NCBI GenBank assembly: GCA_964036665.1
Contig: OZ038527.1
Span: 12,493,835-12,557,834, forward strand
DNA: 64,000 bases
DNA from: Gordius sp. MW1
Taxonomy: Eukaryota; Nematomorpha; Gordioida; Gordea; Gordiidae
Direction of reading: 5' to 3'
A program made the translations under genes and the position numbers. Positions 38,372-51,129 of the stretch are shown here, one piece after another. Position 1 is the first letter of the stretch. Each line of letters starts with the position of its first letter. Under the pieces are notes generated by a model. That model was not told the DNA's origin. It did no database searches and was given only the letters and a program-made list of their open reading frames with translations.

Positions 38372-41300
38372 GACGTTGTTTCCATGATAAAAAGTAAAAA
38401 TTTATCAGAATCAGAAAACTATTACTTTGAAATCTTGATCGCATACAGCAATTTTCAAAAATTAAGCACTCACGTTACGATACAACAAACTAATCGCAAC
38501 AATAAAACGTTGTCTTTTGTCAAAATGATGGTTCTCGCAGCTTAAAACCTCTTTTCGGAAGTCAATCGAGGATAATAGGATTCTCAAATAGGCTTACTTT
38601 TATATATTTTTTCAAGCTCTTTCACATAGAATCGAAAAAAATAAATATTTTTACTTCAAAATTTTACACATTTTTTTCTTTCAACCGTATTCATCCGATG
38701 AAAGTTGTCGTTTTCAGACGTTGTTTCCATGATAAAAAGTAAAAATTTATCAGAATCAGAAAACTATTACTTTGAAATCATGATTGCATAGAGCAGTTTT
38801 CAAAAATTAAGCACTCACGTTACGATACAACAAACTAATCGGAACAATAAAACGTTGTCTTTTGTCAAAATGATAGTTCTCGCAGCTTAAAACCTCTTTT
38901 TGGAAGTCAATCGAGGATAATAGGATTCTCCAATTGGCTTATTTTTATATATTTTTTTACGCTCTTTCACATAGAATCGAAAAAAATGAATATTTTTACC
39001 TCAAAATTTTTCACATTTCTTTTCTTTCAACCGTATTCATCCGATGAAAGTTGTCGTTTTCAGACGTTGTTTCCATGATAAAAAGTAAAAATTTATCAGA
39101 ATCAGAAAACTATTACTTTGAAATCATGATCGCATAGAGCAATTTTCAAAAATTAAGCACTCACGTTACGATACAACAAACTAATCGCAACAATAAAACG
39201 TTGTCTTTTGTCAAAATGATAGTTCTCGCAGCTTAAAACCTCTTTTCGGAAGTCAATCGAGGATAATAGGATTCTCAAATCGGCTTACTTTTATATATTT
39301 TTTTACGCTCTGTCACATAGAATCGAAAAAAATAAATATTTTTACCTCAAAGTTTTTCACATTTCTTTTCTTTCAACCGTATTCATCCGATGAAAGTTGT
39401 CGTTTTCAGACGTTGTTTCCATGATAAAAAGTAAAAATTTATCAGAATCAGAAAACTATTACTTTGAAATCATGATCGCATAGAGCAGTTTTCAAAAATT
39501 AAGCACTCACGTTTGATACAACATACTAATCGCAACAATAAAACGTTGTCTTTTGTCAAAATGATAGTTCTCGCAGCTTAAAACCTCTTTTCGGAAGTCA
39601 ATCGAGGATAATAGGATTCTCAAATCGGCTTATTTTTATATATTTTTTCAAGCTCTTTCACATAGAATCGAAAAAAATGAATATTTTTACCTCAAAATTT
39701 TTCACATTTTTTTCTTTCAACCGTATTCATCCGATGAAAGTTGTCGTTTTCAGACGTTGTTTCCATGATAAAAAGTAAAAATTTATCAGAATCAGAAAAC
39801 TATTACTTTGAAATCATGATCGCATAGAGCAATTTTCAAAAATTAAGCACTCACGTTACGATACAACAAACTAATCGCAACAATAAAACGTTGTCTTTTG
39901 TCAAAATGATGGTTCTCGCAGCTTAAAACCTCTTTTCGGAAGTCAATCGAGGATAATAGGATTCTCAAATAGGCTTACTTTTATATATTTTTTCAAGCTC
40001 TTTCACATAGAATCGAAAAAAATAAATATTTTTACTTCAAAATTTTACACATTTTTTTCTTTCAACCGTATTCATCCGATGAAAGTTGTCGTTTTCAGAC
40101 GTTGTTTCCATGATAAAAAGTAAAAATTTATCAGAATCAGAAAACTATTACTTTGAAATCATGATTGCATAGAGCAGTTTTCAAAAATTAAGCACTCACG
40201 TTACGATACAACAAACTAATCGGAACAATAAAACGTTGTCTTTTGTCAAAATGATAGTTCTCGCAGCTTAAAACCTCTTTTTGGAAGTCAATCGAGGATA
40301 ATAGGATTCTCAAATTGGCTTATTTTTATATATTTTTTTACGCTCTTTCACATAGAATCGAAAAAAATGAATATTTTTACCTCAAAATTTTTCACATTTT
40401 TTTATTCAACCGTATTCATCCGATGAAAGTTGTCGTTTTCAGACGTTGTTTCTATGATTAAAAGTCAAAATTTATCAGAATCAGAAAACTATTACTTTGA
40501 AATCATGATCGCATAGAGCAATTTTCAAAAATTAAGCACTCACGTTGCGATACAACAAACTAATCGCAACAATAAAACGTTGTCTTTTGTCAAAATGATA
40601 GTTCTCGCAGGTTAAAACCTCTTTTCGGAAGTCAATCGAGGATAATAGGATTCTCAAATTGGCTTATTTTTATATATTTTTTTACGCTCTTTTACATAGA
40701 ATCGAAAAAAATGAATATTTTTACCTCAAAATTTTTCACATTTTTTTCTTTCAACCGTATTCATCCGATGAAAGTTGTCGTTTTCAGACGTTGTTTCCAT
40801 GATAAAAAGTAAAAATTTATCAGAATCAGAAAACTATTACTTTGAAATCATGATCGCATAGAGCAATTTTCAAAAATTAAGCACTCACGTTACGATACAA
40901 CAAACTAATCGCAACAATAAAACGTTGTCTTTTGTCAAAATGATAGTTCTCGCAGCTTAAAACCTCTTTTCGGAAGTCAATCGAGGATAATAGGATTCTC
41001 CAATTGGCTTATTTTTATATATTCTTTTACGCTCTTTCACATAGAATCGAAAAAAATAAATATTTTTACCTCAAAATTTTTCACATGTTTTTCTTTCAAC
41101 CGAATTCACCCGATGAAAGTTGTCGTTTTCAGACGTTGTTTCCATGATAAAAAGTAAAAATTTATCAGAATCAGAAAACTATTACTTTGAAATCATGATC
41201 GCATAGAGCAATTTTCAAAAATTAAGCACTCACGTTGCGATACAACAAACTAATCGCAACAATAAAACGTTGTCTTTTGTCAAAATGATAGTTCTCGCAG

Positions 41301-42508
41301 GTTAAAACCTCTTTTCGGAAGTCAATCGAGGATAATAGGATTCTCAAATTGGCTTATTTTTATATATTTTTTTACGCTCTTTTACATAGAATCGAAAAAA
41401 ATGAATATTTTTACCTCAAAATTTTTCACATTTTTTTCTTTCAACCGTATTCATCCGATGAAAGTTGTCGTTTTCAGACGTTGTTTCCATGATAAAAAGT
41501 AAAAATTTATCAGAATCAGAAAACTATTACTTTGAAATCATGATCGCATAGAGCAATTTTCAAAAATTAAGCACTCACGTTACGATACAACAAACTAATC
41601 GCAACAATAAAACGTTGTCTTTTGTCAAAATGATAGTTCTCGCAGCTTAAAACCTCTTTTCGGAAGTCAATCGAGGATAATAGGATTCTCCAATTGGCTT
41701 ATTTTTATATATTCTTTTACGCTCTTTCACATAGAATCGAAAAAAATAAATATTTTTACCTCAAAATTTTTCACATGTTTTTCTTTCAACCGAATTCATC
41801 CGATGAAAGTTGTCGTTTTCAGACGTTGTTTCCATGATAAAAAGTAAAAATTTATCAGAATCAGAAAACTATTACTTTGAAATCATGATCGCATAGAGCA
41901 ATTTTCAAAAATTAAGCACTCACGTTACGATACAACAAACTAATCGCAACAATAAAACGTTGTCTTTTGTCAAAATGATAGTTCTCGCAGCTTAAAACCT
42001 CTTTTCGGAAGTCAATCGAGGATAATAAGATTCTCTAATTGGCGTATTTTTATATATTTTTTTACGCTCTTTCACATAGAATCGAAAAAAATGAATATTT
42101 TTACCTCAAAATTTTTCACATTTTTTTCTTTCAACCGTATTCATCCGATGAAAGTTGTCGTTTTCAGACGTTGTTTCCATGATAAAAAGTAAAAATTTAT
42201 CAGATCAGAAAACTATTACTTTGAAATCATGATCGCATAGAGCAATTTTCAAAAATTAAGCACTCACGTTACGATACAACAAACTAATCGCAACAATAAA
42301 ACGTTGTCTTTTGTCAAAATGATAGTTCTCGCAGGTTAAAACCTCTTTTCGGAAGTCAATCGAGGATAATAGGATTCTCAAATTGGCTTATTTTTATATA
42401 TTTTTTTACGCTCTTTCACATAGAATCGAAAAAAATGAATATTTTTACCTCAAAATTTTTCACTTTTTTTATTAAACCGTATTCATCCGATGAAAGTTGT
42501 CGTTTTCA
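38372..42508. repeat. R6 HOR, 12-monomer version (4137 bp)
   Basis: The order is a b c d e f g h g h i j. GCTCTGTC (class c) at 39307 lies 4137 bp before its counterpart at 43444. The increase over ten monomers is entirely the second g-h pair (690 bp). Confidence 0.9.
40442..41821. repeat. Local g-h dimer duplication (2 x 690 bp)
   Basis: Two consecutive pairs of 345+345 bp. Each pair has GCAGGTTAAAAC and CTCTTTTACATAG in g, and TATATTCTTTTACG and CAACCGAATTC in h. The clear differences are in the first pair: its g carries TTTCTATGATTAAAAGTC where the second g has the ordinary sequence, and its h ends CGAATTCACCC where the other h copies read CGAATTCATCC. The duplication is absent from the next HOR unit. 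Confidence 0.88.
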
Positions 42509-45500
42509 GACGTTGTTTCCATGATAAAAAGTAAAAATTTATCAGAATCAGAAAACTATTACTTTGAAATCTTGATCGCATACAGCAATTTTCAAAAATT
42601 AAGCACTCACGTTACGATACAACAAACTAATCGCAACAATAAAACGTTGTCTTTTGTCAAAATGATGGTTCTCGCAGCTTAAAACCTCTTTTCGGAAGTC
42701 AATCGAGGATAATAGGATTCTCAAATAGGCTTACTTTTATATATTTTTTCAAGCTCTTTCACATAGAATCGAAAAAAATAAATATTTTTACTTCAAAATT
42801 TTACACATTTTTTTCTTTCAACCGTATTCATCCGATGAAAGTTGTTGTTTTCAGACGTTGTTTCCATGATAAAAAGTAAAAATTTATCAGAATCAGAAAA
42901 CTATTACTTTGAAATCATGATTGCATAGAGCAGTTTTCAAAAATTAAGCACTCACGTTACGATACAACAAACTAATCGGAACAATAAAACGTTGTCTTTT
43001 GTCAAAATGATAGTTCTCGCAGCTTAAAACCTCTTTTTGGAAGTCAATCGAGGATAATAGGATTCTCCAATTGGCTTATTTTTATATATTTTTTTACGCT
43101 CTTTCACATAGAATCGAAAAAAATGAATATTTTTACCTCAAAATTTTTCACATTTCTTTTCTTTCAACCGTATTCATCCGATGAAAGTTGTCGTTTTCAG
43201 ACGTTGTTTCCATGATAAAAAGTAAAAATTTATCAGAATCAGAAAACTATTACTTTGAAATCATGATCGCATAGAGCAATTTTCAAAAATTAAGCACTCA
43301 CGTTACGATACAACAAACTAATCGCAACAATAAAACGTTGTCTTTTGTCAAAATGATAGTTCTCGCAGCTTAAAACCTCTTTTCGGAAGTCAATCGAGGA
43401 TAATAGGATTCTCAAATCGGCTTACTTTTATATATTTTTTTACGCTCTGTCACATAGAATCGAAAAAAATAAATATTTTTACCTCAAAGTTTTTCACATT
43501 TCTTTTCTTTCAACCGTATTCATCCGATGAAAGTTGTCGTTTTCAGACGTTGTTTCCATGATAAAAAGTAAAAATTTATCAGAATCAGAAAACTATTACT
43601 TTGAAATCATGATCGCATAGAGCAGTTTTCAAAAATTAAGCACTCACGTTTGATACAACATACTAATCGCAACAATAAAACGTTGTCTTTTGTCAAAATG
43701 ATAGTTCTCGCAGCTTAAAACCTCTTTTCGGAAGTCAATCGAGGATAATAGGATTCTCAAATCGGCTTATTTTTATATATTTTTTCAAGCTCTTTCACAT
43801 AGAATCGAAAAAAATGAATATTTTTACCTCAAAATTTTTCACATTTTTTTCTTTCAACCGTATTCATCCGATGAAAGTTGTCGTTTTCAGACGTTGTTTC
43901 CATGATAAAAAGTAAAAATTTATCAGAATCAGAAAACTATTACTTTGAAATCATGATCGCATAGAGCAATTTTCAAAAATTAAGCACTCACGTTACGATA
44001 CAACAAACTAATCGCAACAATAAAACGTTGTCTTTTGTCAAAATGATGGTTCTCGCAGCTTAAAACCTCTTTTCGGAAGTCAATCGAGGATAATAGGATT
44101 CTCAAATAGGCTTACTTTTATATATTTTTTCAAGCTCTTTCACATAGAATCGAAAAAAATAAATATTTTTACTTCAAAATTTTACACATTTTTTTCTTTC
44201 AACCGTATTCATCCGATGAAAGTTGTCGTTTTCAGACGTTGTTTCCATGATAAAAAGTAAAAATTTATCAGAATCAGAAAACTATTACTTTGAAATCATG
44301 ATTGCATAGAGCAGTTTTCAAAAATTAAGCACTCACGTTACGATACAACAAACTAATCGGAACAATAAAACGTTGTCTTTTGTCAAAATGATAGTTCTCG
44401 CAGCTTAAAACCTCTTTTTGGAAGTCAATCGAGGATAATAGGATTCTCAAATTGGCTTATTTTTATATATTTTTTTACGCTCTTTCACATAGAATCGAAA
44501 AAAATGAATATTTTTACCTCAAAATTTTTCACATTTTTTTATTCAACCGTATTCATCCGATGAAAGTTGTCGTTTTCAGACGTTGTTTCTATGATTAAAA
44601 GTCAAAATTTATCAGAATCAGAAAACTATTACTTTGAAATCATGATCGCATAGAGCAATTTTCAAAAATTAAGCACTCACGTTGCGATACAACAAACTAA
44701 TCGCAACAATAAAACGTTGTCTTTTGTCAAAATGATAGTTCTCGCAGGTTAAAACCTCTTTTCGGAAGTCAATCGAGGATAATAGGATTCTCAAATTGGC
44801 TTATTTTTATATATTTTTTTACGCTCTTTTACATAGAATCGAAAAAAATGAATATTTTTACCTCAAAATTTTTCACATTTTTTTCTTTCAACCGTATTCA
44901 TCCGATGAAAGTTGTCGTTTTCAGACGTTGTTTCCATGATAAAAAGTAAAAATTTATCAGAATCAGAAAACTATTACTTTGAAATCATGATCGCATAGAG
45001 CAATTTTCAAAAATTAAGCACTCACGTTACGATACAACAAACTAATCGCAACAATAAAACGTTGTCTTTTGTCAAAATGATAGTTCTCGCAGCTTAAAAC
45101 CTCTTTTCGGAAGTCAATCGAGGATAATAGGATTCTCCAATTGGCTTATTTTTATATATTCTTTTACGCTCTTTCACATAGAATCGAAAAAAATAAATAT
45201 TTTTACCTCAAAATTTTTCACATGTTTTTCTTTCAACCGAATTCATCCGATGAAAGTTGTCGTTTTCAGACGTTGTTTCCATGATAAAAAGTAAAAATTT
45301 ATCAGAATCAGAAAACTATTACTTTGAAATCATGATCGCATAGAGCAATTTTCAAAAATTAAGCACTCACGTTACGATACAACAAACTAATCGCAACAAT
45401 AAAACGTTGTCTTTTGTCAAAATGATAGTTCTCGCAGCTTAAAACCTCTTTTCGGAAGTCAATCGAGGATAATAAGATTCTCTAATTGGCGTATTTTTAT

Positions 45501-45955
45501 ATATTTTTTTACGCTCTTTCACATAGAATCGAAAAAAATGAATATTTTTACCTCAAAATTTTTCACATTTTTTTCTTTCAACCGTATTCATCCGATGAAA
45601 GTTGTCGTTTTCAGACGTTGTTTCCATGATAAAAAGTAAAAATTTATCAGATCAGAAAACTATTACTTTGAAATCATGATCGCATAGAGCAATTTTCAAA
45701 AATTAAGCACTCACGTTACGATACAACAAACTAATCGCAACAATAAAACGTTGTCTTTTGTCAAAATGATAGTTCTCGCAGGTTAAAACCTCTTTTCGGA
45801 AGTCAATCGAGGATAATAGGATTCTCAAATTGGCTTATTTTTATATATTTTTTTACGCTCTTTCACATAGAATCGAAAAAAATGAATATTTTTACCTCAA
45901 AATTTTTCACTTTTTTTATTAAACCGTATTCATCCGATGAAAGTTGTCGTTTTCA
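42509..45955. repeat. R6 HOR, canonical 10-monomer unit (3447 bp)
   Basis: Classes by landmark: a 42509 (TCTTGATCGCATACAGC, ATGGTTC, CAAATAGGC); b 42854 (CGGAACAATA, CTTTTTGGAAG, CATTTCTTTTC); c 43200 (GCTCTGTCAC, TCAAAGTTTTTC); d 43546 (TTTGATACAACATAC, CAAATCGG); e 43890 (ATGGTTC, CAAATAGGC); f 44235 (CGGAACAATA, then CAAATTGG); g 44579 (TTTCTATGATTAAAAGTC, GCAGGTTAAAAC); h 44924 (TATTCTTTTACG, CACATGTTTTTC, GAATTC); i 45269 (AATAAGATTCTCTAATTGGCG); j 45614 (TTATCAGATCAG, CACTTTTTTTATTAAACCG). Intervals are 345, 346, 346, 344, 345, 344, 345, 345, 345 and 342 bp. Confidence 0.92.
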
Positions 45956-48900
45956 GACGTTGTTTCCATGATAAAAAGTAAAAATTTATCAGAATCAGAA
46001 AACTATTACTTTGAAATCTTGATCGCATACAGCAATTTTCAAAAATTAAGCACTCACGTTACGATACAACAAACTAATCGCAACAATAAAACGTTGTCTT
46101 TTGTCAAAATGATGGTTCTCGCAGCTTAAAACCTCTTTTCGGAAGTCAATCGAGGATAATAGGATTCTCAAATAGGCTTACTTTTATATATTTTTTCAAG
46201 CTCTTTCACATAGAATCGAAAAAAATAAATATTTTTACTTCAAAATTTTACACATTTTTTTCTTTCAACCGTATTCATCCGATGAAAGTTGTCGTTTTCA
46301 GACGTTGTTTCCATGATAAAAAGTAAAAATTTATCAGAATCAGAAAACTATTACTTTGAAATCATGATTGCATAGAGCAGTTTTCAAAAATTAAGCACTC
46401 ACGTTACGATACAACAAACTAATCGGAACAATAAAACGTTGTCTTTTGTCAAAATGATAGTTCTCGCAGCTTAAAACCTCTTTTTGGAAGTCAATCGAGG
46501 ATAATAGGATTCTCCAATTGGCTTATTTTTATATATTTTTTTACGCTCTTTCACATAGAATCGAAAAAAATGAATATTTTTACCTCAAAATTTTTCACAT
46601 TTCTTTTCTTTCAACCGTATTCATCCGATGAAAGTTGTCGTTTTCAGACGTTGTTTCCATGATAAAAAGTAAAAATTTATCAGAATCAGAAAACTATTAC
46701 TTTGAAATCATGATCGCATAGAGCAATTTTCAAAAATTAAGCACTCACGTTACGATACAACAAACTAATCGCAACAATAAAACGTTGTCTTTTGTCAAAA
46801 TGATAGTTCTCGCAGCTTAAAACCTCTTTTCGGAAGTCAATCGAGGATAATAGGATTCTCAAATCGGCTTACTTTTATATATTTTTTTACGCTCTGTCAC
46901 ATAGAATCGAAAAAAATAAATATTTTTACCTCAAAGTTTTTCACATTTCTTTTCTTTCAACCGTATTCATCCGATGAAAGTTGTCGTTTTCAGACGTTGT
47001 TTCCATGATAAAAAGTAAAAATTTATCAGAATCAGAAAACTATTACTTTGAAATCATGATCGCATAGAGCAGTTTTCAAAAATTAAGCACTCACGTTTGA
47101 TACAACATACTAATCGCAACAATAAAACGTTGTCTTTTGTCAAAATGATAGTTCTCGCAGCTTAAAACCTCTTTTCGGAAGTCAATCGAGGATAATAGGA
47201 TTCTCAAATCGGCTTATTTTTATATATTTTTTCAAGCTCTTTCACATAGAATCGAAAAAAATGAATATTTTTACCTCAAAATTTTTCACATTTTTTTCTT
47301 TCAACCGTATTCATCCGATGAAAGTTGTCGTTTTCAGACGTTGTTTCCATGATAAAAAGTAAAAATTTATCAGAATCAGAAAACTATTACTTTGAAATCA
47401 TGATCGCATAGAGCAATTTTCAAAAATTAAGCACTCACGTTACGATACAACAAACTAATCGCAACAATAAAACGTTGTCTTTTGTCAAAATGATAGTTCT
47501 CGCAGCTTAAAACCTCTTTTCGGAAGTCAATCGACCATAATAGGATTCTCAAATTGGCTTACTTTTATATATTTTTTCAAGCTCTTTCACATAGAATCGA
47601 AAAAAATAAATATTTTTACCTCAAAGTTTTTCACATTTCTTTTCTTTCAACCGTATTCATCCGATGAAAGTTGTCGTTTTCAGACGTTGTTTCCATGATA
47701 AAAAGTAAAAATTTATCAGAATCAGAAAACTATTACTTTGAAATCATGATCGCATAGAGCAATTTTCAAAAATTAAGCACTCACGTTACGATACAACATA
47801 CTAATCGCAACAATAAAACGTTGTCTTTTGTCAAAATGATAGTTCTCGCAGCTTAAAACCTCTTTTTGGAAGTCAATCGAGGATAATAGGATTCTCAAAT
47901 TGGCTTATTTTTATATATTTTTTTACGCTCTTTCACATAGAATCGAAAAAAATGAATATTTTTACCTCAAAATTTTTCACATTTTTTTATTCAACCGTAT
48001 TCATCCGATGAAAGTTGTCGTTTTCAGACGTTGTTTCTATGATTAAAAGTCAAAATTTATCAGAATCAGAAAACTATTACTTTGAAATCATGATCGCATA
48101 GAGCAATTTTCAAAAATTAAGCACTCACGTTGCGATACAACAAACTAATCGCAACAATAAAACGTTGTCTTTTGTCAAAATGATAGTTCTCGCAGGTTAA
48201 AACCTCTTTTCGGAAGTCAATCGAGGATAATAGGATTCTCAAATTGGCTTATTTTTATATATTTTTTTACGCTCTTTTACATAGAATCGAAAAAAATGAA
48301 TATTTTTACCTCAAAATTTTTCACATTTTTTTCTTTCAACCGTATTCATCCGATGAAAGTTGTCGTTTTCAGACGTTGTTTCCATGATAAAAAGTAAAAA
48401 TTTATCAGAATCAGAAAACTATTACTTTGAAATCATGATCGCATAGAGCAATTTTCAAAAATTAAGCACTCACGTTACGATACAACAAACTAATCGCAAC
48501 AATAAAACGTTGTCTTTTGTCAAAATGATAGTTCTCGCAGCTTAAAACCTCTTTTCGGAAGTCAATCGAGGATAATAGGATTCTCCAATTGGCTTATTTT
48601 TATATATTCTTTTACGCTCTTTCACATAGAATCGAAAAAAATAAATATTTTTACCTCAAAATTTTTCACATGTTTTTCTTTCAACCGAATTCATCCGATG
48701 AAAGTTGTCGTTTTCAGACGTTGTTTCCATGATAAAAAGTAAAAATTTATCAGAATCAGAAAACTATTACTTTGAAATCATGATTGCATAGAGCAGTTTT
48801 CAAAAATTAAGCACTCACGTTACGATACAACAAACTAATCGGAACAATAAAACGTTGTCTTTTGTCAAAATGATAGTTCTCGCAGCTTAAAACCTCTTTT

Positions 48901-51129
48901 TGGAAGTCAATCGAGGATAATAGGATTCTCCAATTGGCTTATTTTTATATATTTTTTTACGCTCTTTCACATAGAATCGAAAAAAATGAATATTTTTACC
49001 TCAAAATTTTTCACATTTCTTTTCTTTCAACCGTATTCATCCGATGAAAGTTGTCGTTTTCAGACGTTGTTTCCATGATAAAAAGTAAAAATTTATCAGA
49101 ATCAGAAAACTATTACTTTGAAATCATGATCGCATAGAGCAATTTTCAAAAATTAAGCACTCACGTTACGATACAACAAACTAATCGCAACAATAAAACG
49201 TTGTCTTTTGTCAAAATGATAGTTCTCGCAGCTTAAAACCTCTTTTCGGAAGTCAATCGAGGATAATAGGATTCTCAAATCGGCTTACTTTTATATATTT
49301 TTTTACGCTCTGTCACATAGAATCGAAAAAAATAAATATTTTTACCTCAAAGTTTTTCACATTTCTTTTCTTTCAACCGTATTCATCCGATGAAAGTTGT
49401 CGTTTTCAGACGTTGTTTCCATGATAAAAAGTAAAAATTTATCAGAATCAGAAAACTATTACTTTGAAATCATGATCGCATAGAGCAGTTTTCAAAAATT
49501 AAGCACTCACGTTTGATACAACATACTAATCGCAACAATAAAACGTTGTCTTTTGTCAAAATGATAGTTCTCGCAGCTTAAAACCTCTTTTCGGAAGTCA
49601 ATCGAGGATAATAGGATTCTCAAATCGGCTTATTTTTATATATTTTTTCAAGCTCTTTCACATAGAATCGAAAAAAATGAATATTTTTACCTCAAAATTT
49701 TTCACATTTTTTTCTTTCAACCGTATTCATCCGATGAAAGTTGTCGTTTTCAGACGTTGTTTCCATGATAAAAAGTAAAAATTTATCAGAATCAGAAAAC
49801 TATTACTTTGAAATCATGATCGCATAGAGCAATTTTCAAAAATTAAGCACTCACGTTACGATACAACAAACTAATCGCAACAATAAAACGTTGTCTTTTG
49901 TCAAAATGATAGTTCTCGCAGCTTAAAACCTCTTTTCGGAAGTCAATCGACCATAATAGGATTCTCAAATTGGCTTACTTTTATATATTTTTTCAAGCTC
50001 TTTCACATAGAATCGAAAAAAATAAATATTTTTACCTCAAAGTTTTTCACATTTCTTTTCTTTCAACCGTATTCATCCGATGAAAGTTGTCGTTTTCAGA
50101 CGTTGTTTCCATGATAAAAAGTAAAAATTTATCAGAATCAGAAAACTATTACTTTGAAATCATGATCGCATAGAGCAATTTTCAAAAATTAAGCACTCAC
50201 GTTACGATACAACATACTAATCGCAACAATAAAACGTTGTCTTTTGTCAAAATGATAGTTCTCGCAGCTTAAAACCTCTTTTCGGAAGTCAATCGAGGAT
50301 AATAGGATTCTCAAATTGGCTTACTTTTATATTTTTTTTCAAGCTCTTTCACATAGAATCGAAAAAAATAAATATTTTTACCTCAAAATTTTACACATTT
50401 TTTTCTTTCAACCGTATTCATCCGATGAAAGTTGTCGTTTTCAGACGTTGTTTCCATGATAAAAAGTAAAAATTTATCAGAATCAGAAAACTATTACTTT
50501 GAAATCATGATTGCATAGAGCAGTTTTCAAAAATTAAGCACTCACGTTACGATACAACAAACTAATCGGAACAATAAAACGTTGTCTTTTGTCAAAATGA
50601 TAGTTCTCGCAGCTTAAAACCTCTTTTTGGAAGTCAATCGAGGATAATAGGATTCTCCAATTGGCTTACTTTTATATATTTTTTTACGCTCTTTCACATA
50701 GAATCGAAAAAAATAAATATTTTTACCTCAAAATTTTTCACATTTTTTTATTCAACCGTATTCATCCGATGAAAGTTGTCGTTTTCAGACGTTGTTTCCA
50801 TGATAAAAAGTAAAAATTTATCAGATCAGAAAACTATTACTTTGAAATCATGATCGCATAGAGCAATTTTCAAAAATTAAGCACTCACGTTACGATACAA
50901 CAAACTAATCGCAACAATAAAACGTTGTCTTTTGTCAAAATGATAGTTCTCGCAGGTTAAAACCTCTTTTCGGAAGTCAATCGAGGATAATAGGATTCTC
51001 AAATTGGCTTATTTTTATATATTTTTTTACGCTCTTTCACATAGAATCGAAAAAAATGAATATTTTTACCTCAAAATTTTTCACTTTTTTTATTAAACCG
51101 TATTCATCCGATGAAAGTTGTCGTTTTCA
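45956..51129. repeat. R6 HOR, 15-monomer version (5174 bp)
   Basis: The order is a b c d k f' g h b c d k l m j. Class k reads TCGACCATAATAG (CC at 47535 and 49951). f' combines a TACAACATAC start with an f-type end. l reads TTTTATATTTTTTTTCAAGC. m is a b-type start with a TTTTATTC ending. The a-d run at the start is as in the canonical unit, but e and i are absent. The b c d k segment occurs twice, 2416 bp apart. Confidence 0.87.
48717..50787. repeat. Six-monomer block b c d k l m, copy 1 (2071 bp)
   Basis: This block recurs at 51475-53545 with all interval lengths preserved (346, 346, 344, 346, 345, 344) and an offset of 2758 bp. The j and a monomers separate the copies. I found no difference between the copies at the diagnostic positions I compared, which suggests a recent duplication or conversion. 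Confidence 0.85.
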
